A stretch of 64,000 bases of DNA from Tabrizicola flagellatus (GTDB lineage: Bacteria; Pseudomonadota; Alphaproteobacteria; Rhodobacterales; Rhodobacteraceae): contig NZ_VMDU01000006.1 in the NCBI RefSeq assembly GCF_008271465.1, forward strand, positions 62,001-126,000. The letters are read 5' to 3'. Shown here piece by piece: positions 46,415 through 53,336 of this stretch. A program made the position numbers and the translations under genes. The notes under the pieces were generated by a model that searched no databases, was not told the DNA's origin, and saw only the letters and a list, made by a program, of their open reading frames with translations. The first letter of the stretch is position 1, and the number at the start of each line of letters is the position of its first letter.

Positions 46415-47785
46415 ATGGCGACCGAACGGCAGCGCATCTGGGGCTGGTACTTCTTCGACTGGGCCAGCCAGCCCTACAACACGCTGCTCCTGACCTTCAT
46501 CTTCGGCCCCTATTTCGCCGAGATCGCCCGTGGCTACTACATGGGCGCGGGGCTTGACGAAGAGGCCGCCAAGGCCGCAGCCCAGGCCTACTGGGGCTGG
46601 GGCCTGGCCATCGCCTCTTTCGCCATCGCGGTGCTGGCCCCGATCCTCGGTGCCATCGCCGACGGCACCGGGCGCCGGCTGGTCTGGGTCTGGGCCTTCT
46701 CGGCCTTCTACGTCGTGGGTTCCGCCGGGCTCTGGTGGGTCGCGCCGGGCGGGGGCGAGGCGATGCTGTTCTGGGCGGTCTGCCTGTTCGGCATCGGCTT
46801 CATCGGGATGGAATTCGCGACGATCTTCACGAATGCGCTGATGCCCTCGCTGACCCAGGCCGACGATCTGGGCGCGATCTCGGGCTCGGGCTTCGCCTTC
46901 GGCTATCTGGGCGGGCTCCTCGCGCTGATCGTGATGTTGCTGTTCTTCGCCGAAGGGGCAGACAGCGGGCAGACCCTCCTCGGCACGCCGCCCCTCTTCG
47001 GCCTCGACCCCGAGGCGCGCGAAGGCACGCGCTTCGTCGGGCCGTTCACCGCGCTCTGGTACGTCTTGTTCATGATCCCCTTCTTCCTCTGGGTGAAGGA
47101 ACCGCACACCGACCGCCGCCCGCTGCACCTCGGCCGCGCCTTCGCCAGCCTGAAGGAGCTGATCCTCAGCCTGCGCTACAGGCGCAGCCTGTCGGCCTAC
47201 CTGGCCTCGTCGCTGTTCTACCGCGACGCGCTGAACGCGCTTTACGGGTTCGGCGGGGTCTATGCCTCGGGTGTCCTTGGCTGGTCGATCATCCAGATCG
47301 GGATCTTCGGCATCGTCGGCGCCGTCACCGCAATGATCGCCGCCTGGATCGGCGGGCGGGCCGACCGCGCCTATGGGCCAAAGCCGGTGATCATCGTGTC
47401 GATCCTCGTGCTGATCTTCGTCTGCCTGATCATCGTCGGCATGACGCGCGAAAGCCTCTGGGGCCTCGCGCTCGACCCCGCCTCGTCGATGTCGGACCGC
47501 ATCTTCTTTGCCTGCGGGGCGCTGATCGGGGCGGCCGGCGGGTCGCTTCAGGCCGCCAGCCGCACGATGATGGCGCGCCACACCACGCCCGACCGCGCGA
47601 CCGAGGCCTTCGGCCTGTTCGCCCTGTCCGGCAAGGTCGCCAGCTTCATGGCGCCCACCCTGATCGCGCTGGCCACGACGATCAGCGGATCGCAGCGGAT
47701 CGGCATCGCGCCGCTGATCCTGTTGTTCCTGATTGGCCTGGTTCTGCTAAGCTTCGTCAAACCGAAAGGCGAGATGCCCGCATGA
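46415..47785 (+). CDS. MFS transporter of the UMF1 (Atg22-like) family
   Basis: The 456-residue protein has about twelve hydrophobic segments and the UMF1/Atg22 start (WGWYFFDWASQPYNTLLLTFIF). Bacterial members are uncharacterised MFS permeases, with amino acid or metabolite efflux suggested from the yeast relative. The stop overlaps the mepA start (ATGA), so the two genes form an operon. Confidence 0.87.
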   Translation: MATERQRIWGWYFFDWASQPYNTLLLTFIFGPYFAEIARGYYMGAGLDEEAAKAAAQAYWGWGLAIASFAIAVLAPILGAIADGTGRRLVWVWAFSAFYVVGSAGLWWVAPGGGEAMLFWAVCLFGIGFIGMEFATIFTNALMPSLTQADDLGAISGSGFAFGYLGGLLALIVMLLFFAEGADSGQTLLGTPPLFGLDPEAREGTRFVGPFTALWYVLFMIPFFLWVKEPHTDRRPLHLGRAFASLKELILSLRYRRSLSAYLASSLFYRDALNALYGFGGVYASGVLGWSIIQIGIFGIVGAVTAMIAAWIGGRADRAYGPKPVIIVSILVLIFVCLIIVGMTRESLWGLALDPASSMSDRIFFACGALIGAAGGSLQAASRTMMARHTTPDRATEAFGLFALSGKVASFMAPTLIALATTISGSQRIGIAPLILLFLIGLVLLSFVKPKGEMPA

Positions 47786-48678
47786 CCCTGATCCGCATTG
47801 CCCTGCTGGCCTGTCTCCTCGGAACCCCTGCCCAGGCCGAGAAGCTTGCCAACAAACTGTTCGGCGCCAAGGCGTCACCTTCTCGGCAAGAGCCGATGCC
47901 GATCGGCTCCTACGCCCGCGGCTGCGGGGCGGGGCTGGTGCAGTTGCCGGAAACCGGGCCGACCTGGCAGGCGATGCGGCTGTCACGCAACCGGAACTGG
48001 GGCCAGCCCGAGATGATCCGGTTCCTGATGGACCTGTCGCAGACCGCGCGCGACATCGGGTTTGGCCAGGGCCTCTACATCGGCGACATCAGCCAGCCGC
48101 GCGGCGGACCGATGACCTCGGGCCATGCCAGCCACCAGATCGGGCTGGACGCCGACATCTGGATGCTGCCGCCGCAGAGCCTGTCGCTCAGCGTCGCCGC
48201 GCGCGAGGAGATCAGCTCGATCCCCGTGCGCTCGGCCGACCAGCGGTCGGTGACCGAGAACTGGACGAAGGTGCACCACCGCCTGCTGAAGGAAGCCGCG
48301 AGCGACCCGCGCGTGGACCGGATCTTCGTCGCCGCCGCGGTGAAGATCGAGATGTGCAAGACCGCGAAGAGATCCGACAGGAAATGGCTCCAGAAGATCA
48401 GGCCCGTAGCCGGGCATGACACGCATTTCCATGTCCGGCTGAAATGCCCTGCCGGCGCACGGCTCTGCGAGACGCAGAAGCCCACGGTCGAAGAGTTGTC
48501 CAAGGGCGGCGACGGCTGCGACGAGACGCTGATGTGGTGGGTGACGGACTACCTCAACCCGCCCAAGCCGGGTGCAAAGAAGCCCAAGGATGACGACGCG
48601 CCGAAGAAGAAGGGCCCGCGCGAGTTCACCATGGCCGACCTGCCGAAGCAGTGCCAGGCGGTGCTGGCCTCGGACTGA
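47782..48678 (+). CDS. mepA: Penicillin-insensitive murein endopeptidase
   Basis: A periplasmic LAS-type (M74) zinc peptidase that cleaves D-Ala-mDAP crosslinks. The 298-residue precursor has a signal peptide (about 1-19), the zinc motif SGHASHQIGLDADIWM and the C-terminal HDTHFHVRLKCP. A Lys/Pro-rich stretch near the C-terminus (KPGAKKPKDDDAPKKK) is a probable flexible tail. ATG 47782 overlaps the preceding stop. Confidence 0.93.
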   Translation: MTLIRIALLACLLGTPAQAEKLANKLFGAKASPSRQEPMPIGSYARGCGAGLVQLPETGPTWQAMRLSRNRNWGQPEMIRFLMDLSQTARDIGFGQGLYIGDISQPRGGPMTSGHASHQIGLDADIWMLPPQSLSLSVAAREEISSIPVRSADQRSVTENWTKVHHRLLKEAASDPRVDRIFVAAAVKIEMCKTAKRSDRKWLQKIRPVAGHDTHFHVRLKCPAGARLCETQKPTVEELSKGGDGCDETLMWWVTDYLNPPKPGAKKPKDDDAPKKKGPREFTMADLPKQCQAVLASD

Positions 48679-48681
48679 GGT

Positions 48682-48708
48682 TGACTGCGGCCTGTGCCGG
48701 GTATAGGT
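48682..48708 (+). promoter_or_regulatory. Possible promoter for the VUT-family transporter
   Basis: TTGACT is followed, after 15 bases, by TATAGG, just past the mepA stop. The words are good but the spacer is short. Confidence 0.3.
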
Positions 48709-48765
48709 CGCACTCGCTCCGCCCTGGGGCCAAGTCTCCGCGACCTTGCCAAAACGGACCACAGC

Positions 48766-49386
48766 ATGCGCATCCTGATCCCCGGCGTTCTCGCCATGGC
48801 GGCGATCGTCGTCGCCTCGAACATCCTCGTCCAGTTCCCGCTGGGCGCCTTCCTGACCTGGGGGGCGCTGAGCTACCCCTTCGCCTTCCTCGTCACCGAC
48901 CTGACCAACCGCCTGCAGGGCCCCGCCGCCGCGCGCCGCGTGGTGCTGGCGGGATTCGCGGCGGGCATCCTCTGTTCCTTCGTCGGGACGCAGATTACGG
49001 GCGAATTCGGCCCGCTCGTCACCCTGCGCATCGCGCTGGGGTCGGGCCTTGCCTTCCTCTGCGCCCAGCTTCTGGACGTGGCCGTGTTCGACCGGCTGCG
49101 GCAGGGGTCGTGGTGGAGGGCGCCGCTGGTCTCCACTCTCCTGTCCTCGACGCTGGACACCGCGCTGTTCTTCACCATCGCCTTCTCGGCCGCGCTGACC
49201 TTCCTCGAACCGGGCAACGATGTCTCCTGGGCGACCGGGCCCGCGCCGCTTCTGGGCCTTGGACCCGAGGCCCCGTTCTGGGTTTCGCTGGCCGTTGGTG
49301 ACTGGCTGGTGAAACTTCTGCTCGCCCTGGTGGCATTGTTGCCATTTCGATTGGCGGTCGCGAAACTGGGCGCAAAGGTTGCGTGA
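48766..49386 (+). CDS. Queuosine-precursor transporter (YhhQ/VUT family)
   Basis: The 206-residue protein has about six hydrophobic helices and family features (SNILVQFPLG, LSYPFAFLVTDLTNR). Members take up queuine or preQ0/preQ1 for tRNA modification. I chose ATG 48766; the open frame upstream to 48694 lacks a ribosome site. I looked for a preQ1 aptamer in the 87-base leader and did not find one. Confidence 0.85.
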   Translation: MRILIPGVLAMAAIVVASNILVQFPLGAFLTWGALSYPFAFLVTDLTNRLQGPAAARRVVLAGFAAGILCSFVGTQITGEFGPLVTLRIALGSGLAFLCAQLLDVAVFDRLRQGSWWRAPLVSTLLSSTLDTALFFTIAFSAALTFLEPGNDVSWATGPAPLLGLGPEAPFWVSLAVGDWLVKLLLALVALLPFRLAVAKLGAKVA

Positions 49387-49392
49387 TTTCTT

Positions 49393-49420
49393 TTGACAAA
49401 CACAAAATCTGTGGCACGCT
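49393..49420 (+). promoter_or_regulatory. Candidate promoter of the small 49.4-kb transcript
   Basis: TTGACA (49393-49398), a 16-base AT-rich spacer, then CACGCT. The -35 is a perfect consensus; the -10 is poor. The start of transcription would be near 49427. Confidence 0.5.
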
Positions 49421-49440
49421 CCCCCTATCGGCAACTTTTC

Positions 49441-49457
49441 GAAAGGAGGTGATCCAG
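49441..49457 (+). promoter_or_regulatory. Extended Shine-Dalgarno: 17-nt complement of the 16S rRNA 3' end
   Basis: GAAAGGAGGTGATCCAG is the exact reverse complement of the conserved 16S tail CTGGATCACCTCCTTTC. The core GGAGG (49445-49449) sits 7 bases before the GTG start, so it is also correctly placed as a ribosome site. The last G is the first base of the start codon. Confidence 0.85.
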
Positions 49458-49513
49458 TGTCTAGAGTGATATTGGAGAGAGGTGTCGGGACAGTCGGGAG
49501 GGGAATTTTCTAA
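49457..49513 (+). CDS. 18-residue small ORF, possible leader or small protein
   Basis: GTG start to TAA; product MSRVILERGVGTVGRGIF, a basic amphipathic peptide with alternating Gly/Val. It uses codons that look rare in this GC-rich genome: AGA twice, ATA, AGG and TTG in only 18 positions. It is preceded by the 17-nt 16S-complementary ribosome site. No family is recognised. The strong site argues that it is translated; the peptide itself may or may not matter. Confidence 0.6.
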   Translation: MSRVILERGVGTVGRGIF

Positions 49514-49583
49514 GGGCAGCCCCTGGAAAATGGACCACCGATTGGATTTGGATGCCTAACTGGCCCATCTCCTTGGATCTCGG

Positions 49584-49620
49584 AAAGGGTTGCCTGAGCA
49601 GGGCAACCCTTTCTCTATTT
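49584..49620 (+). terminator. Rho-independent terminator of the small transcript
   Basis: Perfect 11-bp stem AAAGGGTTGCC / GGCAACCCTTT with a 7-base loop, followed by CTCTATTT. It separates the small transcript from the amide-sensing operon 236 bases further on. Confidence 0.85.
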
Positions 49621-49662
49621 CGCCGCGGGGCAACAGGCCCCCGCCGGCGTGCCGACAGGCCG

Positions 49663-49700
49663 GGATTGCCCGTTCCTTGATCACTTCGCCCCGGCAATCC
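49663..49700 (+). other. Stem in the amiC leader region
   Basis: GGATTGCC (49663-49670) can pair with GGCAATCC (49693-49700) around a 22-base loop. It lies in the 343-base stretch 49514-49856, which otherwise holds the two terminator-like hairpins listed separately and no gene. Confidence 0.35.
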
Positions 49701-49796
49701 GGGATCGGTGCAAGAAAATCCACATGGACCCTTGACCAAAGCTTCGTCGCGCATATCGTCGGTCAGGAAAATCGCAGACATGTGATGTGGCACTCG

Positions 49797-49839
49797 GGCC
49801 TTGGACGCAGACGGTAATCCGTCTGCGACAGGGCCTTTT
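49797..49839 (+). terminator. Leader terminator-like hairpin before amiC, possible AmiR target
   Basis: GGCC pairs with GGCC around an inner perfect 9-bp stem CGCAGACGG-TAAT-CCGTCTGCG, followed directly by TTTT. It ends 17 bases before the amiC start. In AmiC/AmiR systems the ANTAR protein AmiR disrupts such leader terminators. The loop does not show the usual A1/G4 hexaloop of ANTAR sites, so the link is inference from position. Confidence 0.6.
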
Positions 49840-49856
49840 GACGTTTGGGGAATGTC

Positions 49857-50936
49857 TTGAAACGGCAGATCAAGCTGGGGCTCCTCCTGTCGCGCTCGGG
49901 CAGCTATTCGCTGATCTCCGAAGCCTGCCGCTCCGGCGCGCTGGCCGCCATCGCCCGGGTCAACGGTGACCCTGCCCTCGACCTGTGCTTTCAGCCGGTA
50001 GAGCGCGACCCCGGCGGCAACATCGACGCCTACGCACCGCTCTGCGAGGAGATCCTGCGCGACAGCGGGGCGCGGCATGTGCTGGGCTGCATCACCTCGT
50101 GGAGCCGGAAGGAAGTGATCCCGACCGTGGAAAAATACGGCGGGACGCTCTGGTATGCGGTCCCCTACGAGGGGTTCGAGGCCTCGGACCATGTGGTCTA
50201 TACCCATGCCTGTCCGAACCAGCACCTTCTGCCGCTGCTCGACTGGGTGATGCCGGCGCATGGGCGGCGGGCCTATCTGGTGGGCTCGAACTACATCTGG
50301 GGCTGGGAGATGAACCGCCTCGCCCGGGAACGCATCACCGCTGCCGGCGGCGAGGTCGTGGGGGAACGTTACCTGCCGATCGGCTCGCCCGAGGTGGGGC
50401 GGATGATCGAGGAGCTGCGCTTTGCCCGGCCGGATTTCATCCTGAACTCGCTGATCGGCCCGTCGTCCTATGAATTCATGGCCGCCTACCGGGCGCTTGG
50501 CCTTGAGGACGCGGCCTTCCGGCCCGACCGCTGCCCGGTCCTGTCCTGCAACGTGACCGAATGCGAACTGCCGGCGCTCGGCCAGGCGGCCGAAGGGCTG
50601 GTGGCGGCCGGTCCCTATTTCCGGGGCGTCGCGGGTTGGCCGGGCGCGGGCAGCTTCGGGTCCTCGCACGAGGCGGCGGCCTTCTCTGCCGTCATGGAAC
50701 TGGCGCGGCTTCTGGCGGGGCGCGAAGGGGCCGAGAACTGGCCGCTGTCGCAGCTTCTGGCCGACCGCGCGGGGATCGTCGATCCCGAGACGCATCACAC
50801 GGTCCTGCCGGTCATCATCGCGCGGGTCGAGGGCGGGGCGTTCCGGCCCATCAAGCGCTGGGAGGCGGTGGCGGGCGACCCCTACCTGACGCGCAGCCGC
50901 CAGACCCTGGCTCCGGCCCTGCGGGTGGTGTCATGA
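49857..50936 (+). CDS. amiC: AmiC-like amide-binding sensor (periplasmic-binding-protein fold)
   Basis: A 359-residue type I binding-protein fold without a signal peptide (KRQIKLGLLLSRSGSYSLIS at the N-terminus), hence cytoplasmic. In Pseudomonas AmiC binds short amides and sequesters the antiterminator AmiR when ligand is absent. I chose the TTG at 49857: GGGGA is 5 bases upstream and it gives the usual MKRQIK start. Its stop overlaps the start of the ANTAR gene (ATGA). A role as transporter binding protein (UrtA-like) is less likely because export signals are absent. Confidence 0.8.
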   Translation: MKRQIKLGLLLSRSGSYSLISEACRSGALAAIARVNGDPALDLCFQPVERDPGGNIDAYAPLCEEILRDSGARHVLGCITSWSRKEVIPTVEKYGGTLWYAVPYEGFEASDHVVYTHACPNQHLLPLLDWVMPAHGRRAYLVGSNYIWGWEMNRLARERITAAGGEVVGERYLPIGSPEVGRMIEELRFARPDFILNSLIGPSSYEFMAAYRALGLEDAAFRPDRCPVLSCNVTECELPALGQAAEGLVAAGPYFRGVAGWPGAGSFGSSHEAAAFSAVMELARLLAGREGAENWPLSQLLADRAGIVDPETHHTVLPVIIARVEGGAFRPIKRWEAVAGDPYLTRSRQTLAPALRVVS

Positions 50937-51535
50937 AGCGCCGCCCGATCCGTATCCCGAACCTCGGCGGCGCGCAGGCGATCATCCTGCACCGCCCCCA
51001 TGCCACCGTGCAGGCGTTGACGCGGCAGCTGACGGCGATCGGGTTGCAGGTCACGCAGTCCTGGCCGGACCTCGGTCCCGAGGCGATGGCGGCCGACTAC
51101 ATCTTCTTCGACGCCGACATGGGCCATGACGGCATGTTCCCCTGGGAGCCGGGCCAGCCGCCGATCCCGATGATCGCGCTGATCGGCTCCGAGGCGCCGG
51201 GCCGGATCGAGTGGTCGCTGAAGGCGGGCGCGCACGCCCAGCTTCTGAAGCCCGTGGGCGACAGCGGGGCGTACTCGGCGCTTCTGATCGCGCGCGACAC
51301 CTTCGATGCGCAAAAGGCCCTGTCGGCCGAGATCGCCGATCTGCGGCGGCGGCTGGAGGACCGGCAGACGGTGGTCCGCGCGGTGACGCTCCTGGCCGCG
51401 CGGGGCAAGTCCGACGCCGAGGCCTATGCGCAACTCCGCCGGATGGCGATGGCCTGGCGGATCAGCTTCGAGGACGCGGCCGCGCGGATCGTCGCGGCGC
51501 AAGGGGGGGCGGATGACCGATCTGAGCGCGGCTGA
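50933..51535 (+). CDS. amiR: AmiR/NasT-type antiterminator with ANTAR domain
   Basis: The 200-residue protein has an N-terminal pseudo-receiver domain (about 12-125; FFDADMGHDG, LKPVGDSGA), a coiled-coil linker and a C-terminal ANTAR RNA-binding domain (about 140-195; LAARGKSDAEAYAQLRRMAM). It would bind leader RNA and prevent termination when released by AmiC. It overlaps amiC by 4 and the permease gene by 23 bases, so regulator and transporter are on one mRNA. Confidence 0.87.
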   Translation: MKRRPIRIPNLGGAQAIILHRPHATVQALTRQLTAIGLQVTQSWPDLGPEAMAADYIFFDADMGHDGMFPWEPGQPPIPMIALIGSEAPGRIEWSLKAGAHAQLLKPVGDSGAYSALLIARDTFDAQKALSAEIADLRRRLEDRQTVVRAVTLLAARGKSDAEAYAQLRRMAMAWRISFEDAAARIVAAQGGADDRSERG

Positions 51536-52394
51536 AGCGGTTCCCCAGGGTGCCCTTGCCCGGCTGATGCGGCGCAAGCTGGCGCTTCTGGGTCTGGTCA
51601 TCATCGTCGTCGTGGTCGCGGGCGCGGTCCTTGCGCCCTGGATCGCGCCCTTCGACCCCAACGACCAGATGTTCGACGGCCTGACGCTGGAAGGCGCACC
51701 GATGCCGCCGGACGGAAAGTTCTGGATGGGCACCGACCTTCTGGGCCGCGACCTGTTCAGCCGGCTTCTCTACGGCGCGCAGACCTCGCTGGTGATCGGC
51801 GTGGTGGCCAATGGCCTCGCGCTGGTGATCGGCACGCTGGTCGGGATCACGGCGGGCTTCTTCCGGGGCTGGATCGGCGGCATCCTCATGCGCTTCACCG
51901 ACCTGATGATGGCCTTCCCGGCGCTGCTTCTTGCCATCTGCCTGGCCGCGATCTTCCAGCCCTCGCTCTGGATCGTCGCCATGGTCATCGCGCTGGTGAA
52001 CTGGGTGCAGACCGCGCGGGTGATCTATACCGAGACCTCGTCGCTTGCGACGCGCGACTTCATCGCGGCCGAGCGGACGCTGGGGGCCTCCACCTCCCGC
52101 ATCCTCTTCCGCCACATCCTGCCGCACCTTCTGCCCACGATCATCGTCTGGGGCACGCTGGGGATCTCGACCACCGTCCTGCTGGAGGCGACACTGTCCT
52201 TCCTCGGCATCGGCGTGCAGCCGCCCACGCCCAGCTGGGGCAACATCATCTTCGAGAACCAGACCTATTTCCAGACCGCGCCCTGGCTGGTCTTCATCCC
52301 CGGCGCCGCGATCATCCTGCTGGCGCTGGCCTTCAACCTGGTCGGCGACGCGCTGCGCGACGTGCTGGACCCCACGCAACGGGGGCGCGACTGA
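51513..52394 (+). CDS. Peptide/amide ABC transporter permease (DppC type)
   Basis: The 293-residue inner-membrane permease has an N-terminal helix (about 23-45), the OppC/DppC marker HWMGTDxxGRD-like WMGTDLLGRDLFSRLLYGA, five further helices and the EAA loop (AAERTLGASTSRILFRHILP). It pairs with the DppB-type subunit, whose start overlaps the stop here by one base. Having the C-type permease before the B-type is the reverse of the common dpp order. Confidence 0.92.
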   Translation: MTDLSAAEAVPQGALARLMRRKLALLGLVIIVVVVAGAVLAPWIAPFDPNDQMFDGLTLEGAPMPPDGKFWMGTDLLGRDLFSRLLYGAQTSLVIGVVANGLALVIGTLVGITAGFFRGWIGGILMRFTDLMMAFPALLLAICLAAIFQPSLWIVAMVIALVNWVQTARVIYTETSSLATRDFIAAERTLGASTSRILFRHILPHLLPTIIVWGTLGISTTVLLEATLSFLGIGVQPPTPSWGNIIFENQTYFQTAPWLVFIPGAAIILLALAFNLVGDALRDVLDPTQRGRD

Positions 52395-53314
52395 TGGCCG
52401 CCTATCTGCTTCGCCGCCTGATCCAGTCCGCGCTGATCCTCCTCGGCGTCAGCTTCATCACCTTCTTCCTGCTCTACGTCCTGCCCGCCGACCCCGTGCG
52501 CCAGATCGCGGGCCGGTCGGCGACGGCGCAGACCGTGGAAAACATCCGCGAGCAGCTGGGCCTCGACAAGCCCTTCGTCGTCCAGTACGCGCGCTACATG
52601 GGCGGCCTTCTGCAAGGCGACATGGGCCGCAGCTACCTGCAGAAGACGCAGGTGGCCGAGCTGATCTGGTCGCGCCTTCCTGCCACGCTCCTCCTCATGG
52701 CCGGGGCGATCTTCTGCGAACTGGTCTTGGGCCTGACCATGGGCATCATCGCCGCGCTCTGGCGCGGCAGGTCCATCGACCAGACGCTGATGGTCACCTC
52801 GTTCATCACCGTCTCGGCCCCGCAATTCGTGGTGAGCCTCCTGCTCCTCTACATCTTCGCGGTGAAGCTGGGCTGGTTCCCGATCGGCGGCTACGGCACC
52901 TTCGCGCATCTGGTGCTGCCCGCCGTGACCCTGGGCATCCTCGGGTCCGGCTGGTATTCCCGCATGATGCGGTCCTCGATGATCGACGTCCTGCGCGCCG
53001 ATTACATCCGCACCGCCCGCGCCAAGGGGCTGACCCGTGCGCGCATCATCCTGCGCCACGCCCTGCCGAACGCGATCCTGCCGGTCATCGCAATGATCGG
53101 CATCGACATCGGCATCTTCATGGGCGGGATCGTCGTCGTCGAAAGCGTCTTCGGCTGGCCCGGCATCGGGCAACTGGCCTGGCAGGCGATCCAGCGCGTC
53201 GACATCCCGATCATCATGGGCGTCACGCTCGTCTCGGCCTGCGCCATCGTGCTCGGCAACCTGCTGGCCGACCTGATCGCGCCCCTGATCGACCCCCGCA
53301 TCCGACTTCGCTGA
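52394..53314 (+). CDS. Peptide/amide ABC transporter permease (DppB type)
   Basis: The 306-residue permease has the DppB/OppB N-terminal signature (AYLLRRLIQSALILLGVSFITF), six hydrophobic helices and the EAA loop RTARAKGLTRARIILRHALP. It forms the channel with the preceding DppC-type protein. It overlaps that gene by one base (TGATG) and is followed 22 bases later by the binding-protein gene. Confidence 0.92.
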   Translation: MAAYLLRRLIQSALILLGVSFITFFLLYVLPADPVRQIAGRSATAQTVENIREQLGLDKPFVVQYARYMGGLLQGDMGRSYLQKTQVAELIWSRLPATLLLMAGAIFCELVLGLTMGIIAALWRGRSIDQTLMVTSFITVSAPQFVVSLLLLYIFAVKLGWFPIGGYGTFAHLVLPAVTLGILGSGWYSRMMRSSMIDVLRADYIRTARAKGLTRARIILRHALPNAILPVIAMIGIDIGIFMGGIVVVESVFGWPGIGQLAWQAIQRVDIPIIMGVTLVSACAIVLGNLLADLIAPLIDPRIRLR

Positions 53315-53336
53315 AACCCAACAGGAGAGAATGACA

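Larger units (their letters stand above)
49427..49620 (+). ncRNA. Small independent transcript with sORF, internal helix and terminator
   Basis: The unit is bounded by a TTGACA promoter and an 11-bp terminator. It contains an extended Shine-Dalgarno, an 18-codon ORF (49457-49513) and, around its stop codon, a helix ATTTTC/GAAAAT (49505-49510 with 49526-49531) enclosing GGGC-AGCCC. About 70 bases of apparently untranslated RNA follow. It could be a dual-function RNA or a small-protein mRNA. I recognise no Rfam family with confidence. Confidence 0.6.

Noticed and set aside
48679-48765. preQ1 riboswitch before the queuosine-precursor transporter
   Set aside because: I found no preQ1-type stem with an A-rich tail; the 87-base leader only offers a weak promoter.
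49413-49430. TGGCAC at 49413 as a sigma-54 -24 box
   Set aside because: The required TTGC-type -12 element is absent (CCCTAT instead).
49441-49457. 16S rRNA gene fragment
   Set aside because: Only the 17 antisense bases match; flanks do not resemble rRNA, and the element is placed exactly as a ribosome site.
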